IMG/VR virus record: IMGVR_UViG_3300031673_011814
Span: 1 to 24,563 of that record
Source of the DNA: a virus
DNA: 24,563 nucleotides
Reading direction: 5' to 3' (one strand)
The notes under the pieces are model-generated. The model did no database searches. It worked only from the letters and a program-made list of their open reading frames with translations, and was not told the origin of the DNA. This document shows, piece by piece, positions 1-6,836 of this stretch; the stretch's first letter is position 1, and each line of letters starts with the position of its first letter. The translations under genes were made by a program, and so were the position numbers.

Positions 1-136
1 TATACTTATCATCGGAAAAATTGGATGCATCTATGGTTATATAGTGCTTTTCAACTTCTTCCTTTGTTCCTAAAATGTTGCAAGCAAACAACATCATGAA
101 GGATAACAAGGAAATTAAACGAATAGCGTTATTCAT
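1..136 (-). CDS. Lipoprotein, C-terminally cut by window edge
   Basis: Partial gene running off the left edge; 45 codons are visible. It opens with a short positively charged N-region, a hydrophobic stretch and a lipobox ending in MLFAC (Cys at residue 19), so the mature protein should start with a lipidated Cys and sit in the cell envelope. An AGGTG ribosome-binding site lies about 6 nt before the ATG. It starts 8 nt after the stop of the CsgG-like gene and is probably co-transcribed with it. The visible mature part (ILGTKEEVEKHYITIDASNF) is not recognisable, so no function is proposed. Confidence 0.7.
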   Translation of the reverse strand, partial: MNNAIRLISLLSFMMLFACNILGTKEEVEKHYITIDASNFSDDKY

Positions 137-144
137 GTTTTCAC

Positions 145-798
145 CTATTGTACGGTTATCGAACCACTGGATCTTTCAACAGTTTTTGTTTCTGGTTCAT
201 TGGTTAAAACTAGTGTAACTACCACGCCAGTTATTAACGTAGCAACTCCGATGTATGGCCACTTATCCTTAAAAAAGGATTTTTGTTCCGTGTTACGTTT
301 TTTTCTTGTTTCTTTTACATGAGCCTTTAATTTATTGGCTATAATTTTTGATTTTGCCAACAACAATTGGGGGTCACCGCACTTAGAACAATCAGTGCTT
401 CCGGTATATTCTATACCACCAGTTTCTACGTCAATCATTCTTATATCAATGGTGATAGTTCTTTTCAATCTACCAACTGTCCCTGTAATTAAGTGAGTAA
501 CACCCAATAACTGACCAGCTTCTATCAAACATTCATCTGAGACACAATCTGTCTGCTGAAACTCTTGTTCTTCGAGGATGGCTTTCATCTGTGAACGTTC
601 AATCACGTTGAAAACTTTGGTTTTAAACAATTCAGTTCTAATCCTATCAGTTAGAATATTTGCCGTGGTTGAATCAATACCTTCATACTGAAAACCAGTT
701 ATTGCCACGAATACTTTATTTTTCTTGAAAGTGACAGATTCAATGGAAAATGACAAATTCAAGATGAATAACAAACATATAATTATTTTATTTTTCAT
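145..798 (-). CDS. CsgG/FlgO-like envelope protein
   Basis: 217 aa. A signal peptide (about residues 1-18) is followed by a CsgG-type domain (about 25-150): a strand leading to FVAITGF, a helix with DRIRTELFKT, the FNVIERSQM segment and GVTHLITGTVGRL, the order typical of CsgG N-terminal domains. A Cys-rich patch (CSKC, near residue 138) follows, and a C-terminal transmembrane helix lies near residues 181-200. CsgG relatives are periplasmic or outer-membrane secretion and assembly factors. This copy lacks an obvious lipobox and has an added C-terminal membrane anchor, so it is unlikely to be a true curli pore. It overlaps the thioredoxin-like gene by 11 nt, implying translational coupling. 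The family call is reliable; the role is unknown. Confidence 0.75.
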   Translation of the reverse strand: MKNKIIICLLFILNLSFSIESVTFKKNKVFVAITGFQYEGIDSTTANILTDRIRTELFKTKVFNVIERSQMKAILEEQEFQQTDCVSDECLIEAGQLLGVTHLITGTVGRLKRTITIDIRMIDVETGGIEYTGSTDCSKCGDPQLLLAKSKIIANKLKAHVKETRKKRNTEQKSFFKDKWPYIGVATLITGVVVTLVLTNEPETKTVERSSGSITVQ

Positions 799-1336
799 AA
801 TTACTTCCTTTTTGATACCCTATCAATATCTGAGTTATTTTTCTCAAACCTTTGAGTCCTTCATTACTTCTATAACCTTCTGACTTGAAAATTATTTCTC
901 CCGACTTGTCAATAAGAAAAACAGCGGGTATTTTTTCAACATCATACCTATCAGCAGTTTTTTTATAACAGTCGATGAGTAATTGAGATTTGATACCATT
1001 GTTTCTGATAAACGATGCTAGGTTTTTCTCACTCTTTTTACTAATATCAATTATTAATAATCGCAAATCATCTGGATATTTTCTCACCAATTGTTCTAGT
1101 AGAGGCAATTCCTTTCGACACGGTAAACAATAAGATGCGGAAAAGGCTACAATAATATTATACTTACCAACATAATTTTTCGCAAGGCTAACCGACTTTC
1201 CAAAGATATTTCTTAAAACAATAGGTGGTGCTACATCGCCTATTACTAAACCAACCCCATCTGCGGAAGTTGTATCCGCTTCACCCGCAAAACAAACGAT
1301 GTTAAGTACCAATAAAATTTTTAACATTTTTTTCAT
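788..1336 (-). CDS. TlpA-like periplasmic thioredoxin/redoxin
   Basis: 182 aa. A signal peptide (about residues 1-18) precedes a redoxin/TlpA fold. The domain starts at GDVAPPIVLRN, the active-site motif is SASYCLPCRKE (CLPC), and the family's cis-Pro segment KIPAVFLID is present. Such proteins reduce disulfides or haem-ligand cysteines in the periplasm. It sits upstream of the CsgG-like gene, which carries several Cys (CVSDEC, CSKC), so that protein or host envelope proteins could be substrates; this is inference. A GGTGAG ribosome-binding site precedes the ATG. A sigma70-like promoter lies 42 nt upstream. This gene heads the envelope operon reading to the left edge. Confidence 0.85.
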   Translation of the reverse strand: MKKMLKILLVLNIVCFAGEADTTSADGVGLVIGDVAPPIVLRNIFGKSVSLAKNYVGKYNIIVAFSASYCLPCRKELPLLEQLVRKYPDDLRLLIIDISKKSEKNLASFIRNNGIKSQLLIDCYKKTADRYDVEKIPAVFLIDKSGEIIFKSEGYRSNEGLKGLRKITQILIGYQKGSNYEK

Positions 1337-1377
1337 ATCTCACCATACGTTAAAAGAATTATTTTTCGTTCTCTTCT

Positions 1378-1405
1378 AAAATAAATTTACAGAAGGTTTT
1401 GTCAA
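1378..1405 (-). promoter_or_regulatory. sigma70-like early promoter P1
   Basis: On the minus strand TTGACA (1405-1400), a 16-bp spacer and TATTTT (1383-1378). It reads into the TlpA-like gene. An 18-nt block including the spacer end and -10 box (TTCTGTAAATTTATTTTA) recurs exactly at the 12687-12714 promoter. Confidence 0.75.
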
Positions 1406-1421
1406 TTGATTTTTTTAAAAT

Positions 1422-1457
1422 AAAAAAAGGCAATAAATCGAATTTATTGCCTTTTTT
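1422..1457. terminator. Bidirectional intrinsic terminator
   Basis: A 10-bp stem (GGCAATAAAT with its complement) and a 3-nt loop, flanked by a 7-nt A run on one side and a 6-nt T run on the other, so it can terminate in either direction. It separates the 1476-2099 gene from promoter P1. Confidence 0.85.
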
Positions 1458-1475
1458 GCTTAAAAACGAGAAAAA

Positions 1476-2099
1476 TTAACAGGGGTGGTCATCCATGCTG
1501 TCCGGGTTGTTGGCATCTTTCAAGAACTCCCGCATTCCATCAGTAAAATTCAACGTTGGTAACGCTTTGAATTTCGACATGTCAGCTATTTCTTTATCAA
1601 CTGTTTCACTTATTTCTATGAACTTGTCTGTGTGAAATTGTTCATTAACAATTGGTTCGGGATCTCCCTGTAAATTAAGGGCTATTTCTTCCCTTTTAAT
1701 TCTTTCTTCTAATCTATCATAATACTCTGAAAACCGTTCATCCCCAAGCTTCCCCAACCTCATCATTTCGGTTGCTGCTTCTACATGGTTAACATCTTCT
1801 TTCAACCACGTTATTGGAATATCCATTTCAATTTTAAATTCTTTTTCTTCTTCGTCATATATTTTATATATAACCGATGGGATTCCAAAATCTTCTGTTG
1901 TCAGATTACCTTCCTCATCCAATTCATACGTTTTATCTAAAATAAATTCTATTTTATCTTGGTCGGGGTTAAATTCTTTATCTTGCATCAATACTTTTTT
2001 GTGTACATTATTAAAAACTTCAATTGCTTTATGACGCAATTTAGTTTGCAAGAAAAAGAAATCCATTGTGTCTTCTGAGGTTACGTTCATTTCATCCAT
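1476..2099 (-). CDS. Acidic protein of unknown function
   Basis: 207 aa, strongly acidic, with many Glu/Asp in the middle and C-terminal thirds and two predicted helical stretches (about residues 18-36 and 105-140). No signal peptide, membrane segment or catalytic motif is seen, and it is not recognised. The start at 2099 has no clear Shine-Dalgarno; an in-frame ATG three codons later is an alternative. The first codons form one arm of an 11-bp inverted repeat with the DNA just upstream, so translation may be controlled by mRNA structure. It is followed by a strong terminator and preceded by a tRNA-like gene. Confidence 0.7.
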   Translation of the reverse strand: MDEMNVTSEDTMDFFFLQTKLRHKAIEVFNNVHKKVLMQDKEFNPDQDKIEFILDKTYELDEEGNLTTEDFGIPSVIYKIYDEEEKEFKIEMDIPITWLKEDVNHVEAATEMMRLGKLGDERFSEYYDRLEERIKREEIALNLQGDPEPIVNEQFHTDKFIEISETVDKEIADMSKFKALPTLNFTDGMREFLKDANNPDSMDDHPC

Positions 2100-2132
2100 A
2101 TTAAAAAGATATTTTTTTCACATGGATGAAAT
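2089..2132 (-). promoter_or_regulatory. Inverted repeat sequestering a start codon
   Basis: ATTTCATCCAT (minus strand 2132-2122) is perfectly complementary to ATGGATGAAAT (2099-2089), with a 22-nt spacer. The second arm begins with the start codon of the 1476-2099 gene, so in the mRNA the AUG and next codons could be base-paired. Confidence 0.55.
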
Positions 2133-2141
2133 AAAAAATAA

Positions 2142-2222
2142 TCTAGGAAGTGGGACTCGAACCCACATTCCCCGCTTGCGTCTTTGCGGGGGAGTTAGAC
2201 AGTTCCGCTAAACCGTCCCTAC
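2142..2222 (-). tRNA. tRNA-like gene, anticodon not assignable
   Basis: A canonical T-arm (GTGGG-TTCGAGT-CCCAC) is followed by TTCCTAG, which pairs with GTAGGGA at the 5' end except for a terminal G-G. A 7-bp hairpin with loop TAGCGG occupies the D-arm position. A second hairpin (CCCCGC, 10-nt loop, GCGGGG) fills the rest. That loop has no U before a plausible anticodon, so it reads better as a class II variable arm, leaving no clear anticodon arm. No CCA is encoded. It may be a class II tRNA with odd folding or a decayed tRNA. Confidence 0.55.
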
Positions 2223-2373
2223 TTCACGTTCACATAGTCTTTAAAACCACACCCCGGTGGTGCTAAATGACGTATTGATATTTTGTACTGAACCGCAAGG
2301 TATGTTCCTCAATCAATTTCGGCCACCGTTACTCCATTCCTAGTTTAGGGGTTAAATTTGGTATAAATATATA
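2223..2373. other. Non-coding stretch upstream of tRNA-like gene
   Basis: About 150 nt without a credible ORF. On the minus strand CGGTGG (near 2330) can pair with CCACCG (near 2255), giving a possible long-range stem, and a GC-rich imperfect hairpin lies at about 2247-2262. It could be a leader or small RNA; nothing more can be supported. Confidence 0.3.
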
Positions 2374-2379
2374 TTATTT
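2362..2379 (-). promoter_or_regulatory. Late-type promoter motif upstream of tRNA-like region
   Basis: The minus strand reads AAATAATATATATTTATA, a variant of the AATTTATATTT motif found before many genes here. It overlaps the stop of the sulfotransferase gene and faces the tRNA-like gene. Read on the plus strand it contains TATAAATA, so orientation is not certain. Confidence 0.4.
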
Positions 2380-3036
2380 GAAGCTATAATTGAAAAAATC
2401 TATGTCTGATTTGCATCTTTTTTCAACTATTTCTTGAGTAGTTGTATTATAGTACTCAGTGTAGTGTTTTTTCTCTTCTGGCTTTATCAAATCTAAAATT
2501 TGTTCAGGGACAACCTTATATTTATTACAAATCCACTCAAAATTATTTTTAACATTGAAAAAATGTCCTTCATAATATTTAAGAAGTTTAACATCATCGC
2601 TTAATTTTAATAATTCTTTTAATTTTTCAAAATCTTCTACGATATTTTCAAATCTTCCTATAAATCCAATTTTTTCTGTAGGATGTGCAATGGAATCGTA
2701 TTGGTTGATAGAAGGCTGCTCATGTTTCTCTGGATGGAAATTAATCAAAAAATGTTCAAACCCTTTCAGCTTTTGATCTAAGTAATACGGTGATTTCCAA
2801 ATAGATACAAGCCGACTCCATGGATTTCTAACAAAAACAAAAGAGAGATAAAGTTCTGTGAAACAAATCTCTTTGTAACGTTTTAATGCATCTACAAGCG
2901 TTATATGTTTTGCGATACCCTTTTTATAAATATCTTTGGGTTTAACAAAATCCTCGCCAAGTAAAGATTTTTCGATACTTGTTCCACCCGTGCGGGGAAT
3001 ATGTATGAATATAAATTTATGCTTGTGATTTATCAT
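2374..3036 (-). CDS. Sulfotransferase (Sulfotransfer_2 type)
   Basis: 220 aa. The N-terminal strand-loop FIHIPRTGGTS is the PAPS 5'-phosphosulfate loop, and FVFVRNPWSRLVSIW is the 3'-phosphate motif of membrane carbohydrate sulfotransferases. The family transfers sulfate from PAPS to sugar or lipid hydroxyls; a phage copy probably modifies a host glycan or a phage structural sugar (inference). I use the ATG at 3036, because its ATGA overlap with the upstream 25-codon ORF and the strand-first N-terminus (MINHKHKFIF) fit the family; a longer frame to 3075 would add 13 unrelated residues. A second, unrelated sulfotransferase lies at 13325-14020. Confidence 0.85.
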   Translation of the reverse strand: MINHKHKFIFIHIPRTGGTSIEKSLLGEDFVKPKDIYKKGIAKHITLVDALKRYKEICFTELYLSFVFVRNPWSRLVSIWKSPYYLDQKLKGFEHFLINFHPEKHEQPSINQYDSIAHPTEKIGFIGRFENIVEDFEKLKELLKLSDDVKLLKYYEGHFFNVKNNFEWICNKYKVVPEQILDLIKPEEKKHYTEYYNTTTQEIVEKRCKSDIDFFNYSFK

Positions 3037-3110
3037 ATGAAATAAATCAATGACACGATCCCACCGACTACACAAAGTTCAATCATAAAAGCATTAATAA
3101 TACCTTCCAT
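3033..3110 (-). CDS. 25-aa membrane peptide
   Basis: A tiny ORF starting MEGIINAFMIELCVVGG, essentially one hydrophobic helix (residues 4-25). A G-rich GGGGG site lies about 6 nt upstream, and its TGA overlaps the sulfotransferase ATG (ATGA), so it is likely translated at least to couple the next gene. Function unknown. Confidence 0.5.
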   Translation of the reverse strand: MEGIINAFMIELCVVGGIVSLIYFI

Positions 3111-3119
3111 TGTAACCCC

Positions 3120-3260
3120 CTAATCAGACGAAGTTATACTTTTTACCAAACTGCAAAACGCAACAACTATAATAACCACCCCAATAACAACAGTTGCAAA
3201 TTTTGCGTTTTCATTTAGATTAAAATTTACGGTAACGGGGCTTTTACTCTTATCACTCAT
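3120..3260 (-). CDS. 46-aa single-span membrane protein
   Basis: A polar, Asn-rich N-terminus (MSDKSKSPVTVNFNLNENAK) is followed by one transmembrane helix (about residues 21-40) and a short tail. It starts 6 nt after a late-type promoter motif, which supports this start. It heads a three-gene unit ending with the sulfotransferase. Not recognised. Confidence 0.6.
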   Translation of the reverse strand: MSDKSKSPVTVNFNLNENAKFATVVIGVVIIVVAFCSLVKSITSSD

Positions 3261-3266
3261 AGAGTA

Positions 3267-3281
3267 AAATATAAATTATTT
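3267..3281 (-). promoter_or_regulatory. Late-type promoter motif
   Basis: AAATAATTTATATTT on the minus strand, ending 6 nt before the ATG at 3260. With a -10-like box at this distance the mRNA would be leaderless. Confidence 0.55.
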
Positions 3282-3299
3282 ATTAAAAATAGGGGATAA

Positions 3300-4124
3300 C
3301 TATAAAGCACCAATTCTTATCATCTCGTCTTCAATTTCATGGACAAGATTTATAAACGTATAGTTACGTTTTAACTCTTTGGTACGATTTATAGGCAAAG
3401 GTACATGATAATGTTTTTTGATGTTCCCCGGATTCTTACCCATGATGTAAATATCATCCCCCAGATAAACAGCTTCGGGAATGTCATGAGTTACAAAGAC
3501 TATTGTGGGCTGTATGTCATTCCATATCTGGGAAAGGAGATCCTGCATGTTAAGCCTTGTGTGTACGTCTAACGCCCCAAAAGGTTCATCCATTAAGACA
3601 ATGCGGGATTCATAAACAAGGCTCCTAGCAATGGCTACACGCTGTAGCTGACCACCTGAGAGCGTTGGATACTGAGCATACTTATTTTCATGTCCATCTA
3701 ATCCAACTTTCTGAATCATCGCCATTGCTTTTTCATGTCTCTCCTTTTCAGGAGTGCCATTGTAAGTCAATCCCAAAGCAACATTATCAAGAACAGACAA
3801 CCAAGGAAATGAAGAATACTGCTGAAACACCATACCTACACGGTTATCATTTGTTCTAGGCTTAGTATCAATAAGAATTTCGCCTGAAGTAGGTTTCTGT
3901 AATCCGCTGATATATCTAAGGATGGTTGATTTCCCAGAACCACTCCCCCCAAGTATAACCACAAACTGTCCTTGGTTAGATTTATTTTCAACCAATAAAT
4001 TAAACCCCTTAATGATAGTTGTTTCATTTCCATCATCATCGGTATACACCTGACTGATATCTTTTAACTCAATAATATCAGGCAATGTTGTATTTATAAA
4101 TGTTACTGCTTGCTGTTCCGTCAT
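3300..4124 (-). CDS. ABC transporter ATPase, NitT/TauT (SsuB/TauB) type
   Basis: 274 aa, full family length. All nucleotide-binding motifs are intact: Walker A GGSGSGKST, Q-loop VFQQYSSFPW, signature LSGGQLQR, Walker B IVLMDEPFGALD and H-loop VTHD. The sequence resembles ATPases of nitrate, taurine and alkanesulfonate importers. It would energise the permease encoded at 4433-5224 on the cytoplasmic side. The start overlaps the stop of the zinc-ribbon gene (ATGA), so it belongs to the long operon that begins with the coiled-coil genes near 8563. Catalytic competence is likely; the imported substrate cannot be told from sequence. Confidence 0.92.
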   Translation of the reverse strand: MTEQQAVTFINTTLPDIIELKDISQVYTDDDGNETTIIKGFNLLVENKSNQGQFVVILGGSGSGKSTILRYISGLQKPTSGEILIDTKPRTNDNRVGMVFQQYSSFPWLSVLDNVALGLTYNGTPEKERHEKAMAMIQKVGLDGHENKYAQYPTLSGGQLQRVAIARSLVYESRIVLMDEPFGALDVHTRLNMQDLLSQIWNDIQPTIVFVTHDIPEAVYLGDDIYIMGKNPGNIKKHYHVPLPINRTKELKRNYTFINLVHEIEDEMIRIGAL

Positions 4125-4312
4125 ACAACTACCTTAAGACTTTCTAAAAATTCTTCTTTCGTAAGACCGTCACAAAACACGCATCTTCCACCAGCAATAT
4201 CTTCTTCACACCGCTCACATTGTTCAATGACGGTTTGGTTTTTAAACAAATCATTTTTTCGCCTGATGGAAACAAACGATAATTTATTCTCCGTCAACGT
4301 ATCCCCATACAT
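4121..4312 (-). CDS. 63-aa zinc-ribbon protein
   Basis: Contains CERCEEDIAGGRCVFC, two CxxC pairs typical of a small zinc ribbon. I place the start at 4312 (MYGDTLTENK) because AAGGAG lies 9 nt upstream; the frame is open to a TTG at 4342 but lacks a ribosome site there. It lies between the 41-aa membrane peptide and the ATPase, overlapping the latter by 4 nt. Not part of known NitT/TauT importers; role unknown. Confidence 0.65.
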   Translation of the reverse strand: MYGDTLTENKLSFVSIRRKNDLFKNQTVIEQCERCEEDIAGGRCVFCDGLTKEEFLESLKVVV

Positions 4313-4317
4313 ATCAA

Positions 4318-4443
4318 TTATCTCCTTTTCCATAAAACACAAATCTTTTCCATTAAAACTTTAGCAACCCATACGCAACAAGAATGCAAAAGAGCACCAA
4401 TAAAAAGTACAAAAAATATAATGAAAAATACTTTAAGTGACAT
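4318..4443 (-). CDS. 41-aa membrane peptide
   Basis: Starts MSLKVFFIIFFVLFIGALL, a single N-terminal membrane helix, followed by CCVW and a basic tail ending WKRR. It overlaps the permease stop by 11 nt, and its last codons contain the AAGGAG site of the next gene. Tight packing supports translation. It may be a small accessory subunit of the transporter; this is inference from position only. Confidence 0.55.
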   Translation of the reverse strand: MSLKVFFIIFFVLFIGALLHSCCVWVAKVLMEKICVLWKRR

Positions 4444-5224
4444 ATTTATATTTGAATAATTTTTTATCTACCCAATAAAATATCTTATCTTGGACAAAGC
4501 CAATTATAACAATAGTAAAAAGGAGTGCCATGACTTTATCAACCCTGCTCTGTCGAGAAGCTTGATAGATCATGGCACCGATCCCCCCCTCTGCATTCAC
4601 CATTTCAGCTATAATAATATATGTCCAACTAATGGCCACCAATACCCGGATGTCATCAGACAGTTTAGTCAAAACTGCTGGAAAGAACACGCTCCTAATC
4701 ATTTGCCACTTAGTTGCGCCTAATGTAAAGGCAGTCTGTTGATATACATCCTCTACTTCAGACACCCTTTGAACAACAACAGGAAGGAGATAAACAATAA
4801 TACCGAAAGCGAGGAATTGCACCTTCATTAATATTTCGATACCAAACCAAACCACAAAAAGACCTGTCACTGCTGTTAAGGGAACGAACCGGATAGCATT
4901 AACATGATTTTTAAAAGCTGCATTGAATCCGGGGAACAAACCTATCACAAAACCAATAGGTATGCAAACAAGAATTGCCTCTATGTAACCCATGTAATTT
5001 AGTTTCAATGAATAAATAATATTTAAAACTAAACTATCATTGAAATGGAGTTCACCAAAAGAACCCAATACTTTAAAAGGAGATGGAAAAATACCAGCAG
5101 GAATTAAACCTGTAACTGTGACACTAGCCCACAGAGAAAAAAGAATGACTAGGCCAACGACACTTAACGTTCGCCTAGTCTTCTTATCTAAAGAGCCACG
5201 TATTTCAAATAGCTCAGATACCAT
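4433..5224 (-). CDS. ABC transporter permease, NitT/TauT (SsuC/TauC) type
   Basis: 263 aa with about six membrane helices. The cytoplasmic EAA loop is recognisable (TAFTLGATKWQMIRSVFFPAVL), the interface with the ATPase. Size and pattern match BPD-type permeases of nitrate/sulfonate importers, which work as homodimers in the inner membrane. The start overlaps the stop of the solute-binding protein gene by 1 nt (TAATG). Together with the 3300-4124 ATPase and the 5224-6801 binding protein it makes a complete importer. Confidence 0.92.
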   Translation of the reverse strand: MVSELFEIRGSLDKKTRRTLSVVGLVILFSLWASVTVTGLIPAGIFPSPFKVLGSFGELHFNDSLVLNIIYSLKLNYMGYIEAILVCIPIGFVIGLFPGFNAAFKNHVNAIRFVPLTAVTGLFVVWFGIEILMKVQFLAFGIIVYLLPVVVQRVSEVEDVYQQTAFTLGATKWQMIRSVFFPAVLTKLSDDIRVLVAISWTYIIIAEMVNAEGGIGAMIYQASRQSRVDKVMALLFTIVIIGFVQDKIFYWVDKKLFKYKYVT

Positions 5225-6801
5225 TATTGCCTGACTAACTCAAAATCAGTTCTTCTATTTTGAGAAAGGCAATCTTCTGAATCATCAAAACAAACGGGTG
5301 CGTCTGGGCCATTACCGACAACAATAAACCTGTTGCGGTCAAAACCCTGACTAGCTAAAAAGTCAGCAACTGATTTGGCCCGTTTGCGGGAAAGGATAAC
5401 GTTATTACCACGGCTACCAGTTTTATCAGTGTTTCCTTCAATTCTTATATACATATTGGAAAATGATCTGGCGTTGGGAACAAATTCATTCTTTATGGTA
5501 ACTTGGGCTGTTTTATCCAATATATATCTTCCTGTGGGAAATGTAATACTTATTGGTTTTGAAGCAAATGCTTCGGCCTGTTGAACCTTTGGGGGTGCTT
5601 TAACAAACCTAGCACCGCCCTCACCTGAATGGTTTCCAGATGCAGTTAAATTTACCGCTTGAAGAACAGAAACATCCGTCACTGCACTAAAAGTTGGTGT
5701 GCGGGAACCACTGGTTAAACCCTTTGACTGATATATTCTTTTCATCCGGTTATACAATTCCTTACCATTCACCTTAGTGTAACTTGGATTCAATCCAAAG
5801 AAATTTAAGTTATCACCATATGTAGTTAAGCGAACATTATTTATAGCAGCCATTGCATCATCTTTTGAAACACTTAAACCTTCAGCCAATATACCAGCAG
5901 CCTGATCTTTAGCTTGGGAATTACTGTTTATTTCAGCAGCACCCTTCAACCAACCTTCAACCAATTGAGTAAGTTTTTGTTTATTGTTATCAAGGTATTT
6001 ACGTTTCACTAAGAAGCCATCAGCAATGATATGTGTAGCATCTCTTGTATTGGCTAATATTTTTGCGCCTGATACTTCCTGAACACATATTGCATCATCG
6101 GGACTCCAAACAACAGCAGCATCTACCTTACCTGCCTTGAAATGATCAGCAGCCATGATAGCATCTTTTACTTTAACGATTTGAATATCAGCATCAGACA
6201 TTCCATTGGCATCCAAGAAATAAATCAGGAATGAATGTGAAGGACTTCCCTGAAGAACCGCTACTTTCTTTCCTTTTAAATCTTTTGGTTTGTCGATAAG
6301 TTCACTAACCACGATTGCATCACCGCCCCGGCTCCAATCTGCCTGAAACAGGAAGATAGGTTCGTAATCTGATAATCCACCAGACTCAGTTGGGAATGCA
6401 TCTATAGTTACCCAGAGCAGGTCTACATCACCACTTTTAAATGCTTGGCGAGATACATCAAAATCATCCAGAACTTTAAAGTATACATCAAATCCATATT
6501 GTTGTCTGAACTGTGATTCTGCATTAGGTTTAAAGCCACGGTTAAAATATTGACCTCCAGCATAACCACCCCACGTCACGACACCAATTTTAATAGCATC
6601 CTTGGGTACACTTTTCATCTCTTTTGCGACTGCTTTAGCCTGTTTTGCAACAGATACATCACCACCAGTAGAAGCTATTTCATCATCACCAGACGGTGGG
6701 ATGATCTTGTCTTTGAACTTTACATATCCCACGAATAGGGCGATTGCTATAACAGCAAAGATTGCAATCTTTCCTGCTGGTTTTATTTTTCCTTTAGCCA
6801 T
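5224..6801 (-). CDS. Membrane-anchored NMT1-like solute-binding protein fused to OmpA domain
   Basis: 525 aa. Residues about 11-27 form an uncleaved-looking membrane anchor; a Ser/Lys-rich linker follows. Residues about 70-360 are a NMT1/THI5-like periplasmic binding domain of the NitT/TauT class. A linker with FVKAPPKV leads to an OmpA-like C-terminal domain (about 415-525) with GNTDKTGSRGNN, LSRKRAKSVADFL and the peptidoglycan-contacting NRRTDF. The protein would span from inner membrane to cell wall. This fusion is unusual for an importer, whose binding proteins are normally free or lipidated. AAGGAG lies 8 nt before the ATG. It precedes its permease and ATPase and follows a PspA-like protein. 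Confidence 0.88.
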   Translation of the reverse strand: MAKGKIKPAGKIAIFAVIAIALFVGYVKFKDKIIPPSGDDEIASTGGDVSVAKQAKAVAKEMKSVPKDAIKIGVVTWGGYAGGQYFNRGFKPNAESQFRQQYGFDVYFKVLDDFDVSRQAFKSGDVDLLWVTIDAFPTESGGLSDYEPIFLFQADWSRGGDAIVVSELIDKPKDLKGKKVAVLQGSPSHSFLIYFLDANGMSDADIQIVKVKDAIMAADHFKAGKVDAAVVWSPDDAICVQEVSGAKILANTRDATHIIADGFLVKRKYLDNNKQKLTQLVEGWLKGAAEINSNSQAKDQAAGILAEGLSVSKDDAMAAINNVRLTTYGDNLNFFGLNPSYTKVNGKELYNRMKRIYQSKGLTSGSRTPTFSAVTDVSVLQAVNLTASGNHSGEGGARFVKAPPKVQQAEAFASKPISITFPTGRYILDKTAQVTIKNEFVPNARSFSNMYIRIEGNTDKTGSRGNNVILSRKRAKSVADFLASQGFDRNRFIVVGNGPDAPVCFDDSEDCLSQNRRTDFELVRQ

Positions 6802-6836
6802 TATTTGTTCTCCTTTGTTTTGTGGTTTGAGTGGAC

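Noticed and set aside
2362-2379. Plus-strand reading of the AT-rich motif as T4-like TATAAATA late promoters
   Set aside because: All associated genes are on the minus strand and the spacing is constant relative to minus-strand ATGs, so the minus reading fits better, though the reverse cannot be excluded.
4490-4723. Plus-strand ORFs inside the ABC operon (also 3665-3859, 5040-5234, 6550-6847, 6850-7658)
   Set aside because: They are antisense to well-supported genes, have no ribosome sites and show no protein-like motifs.
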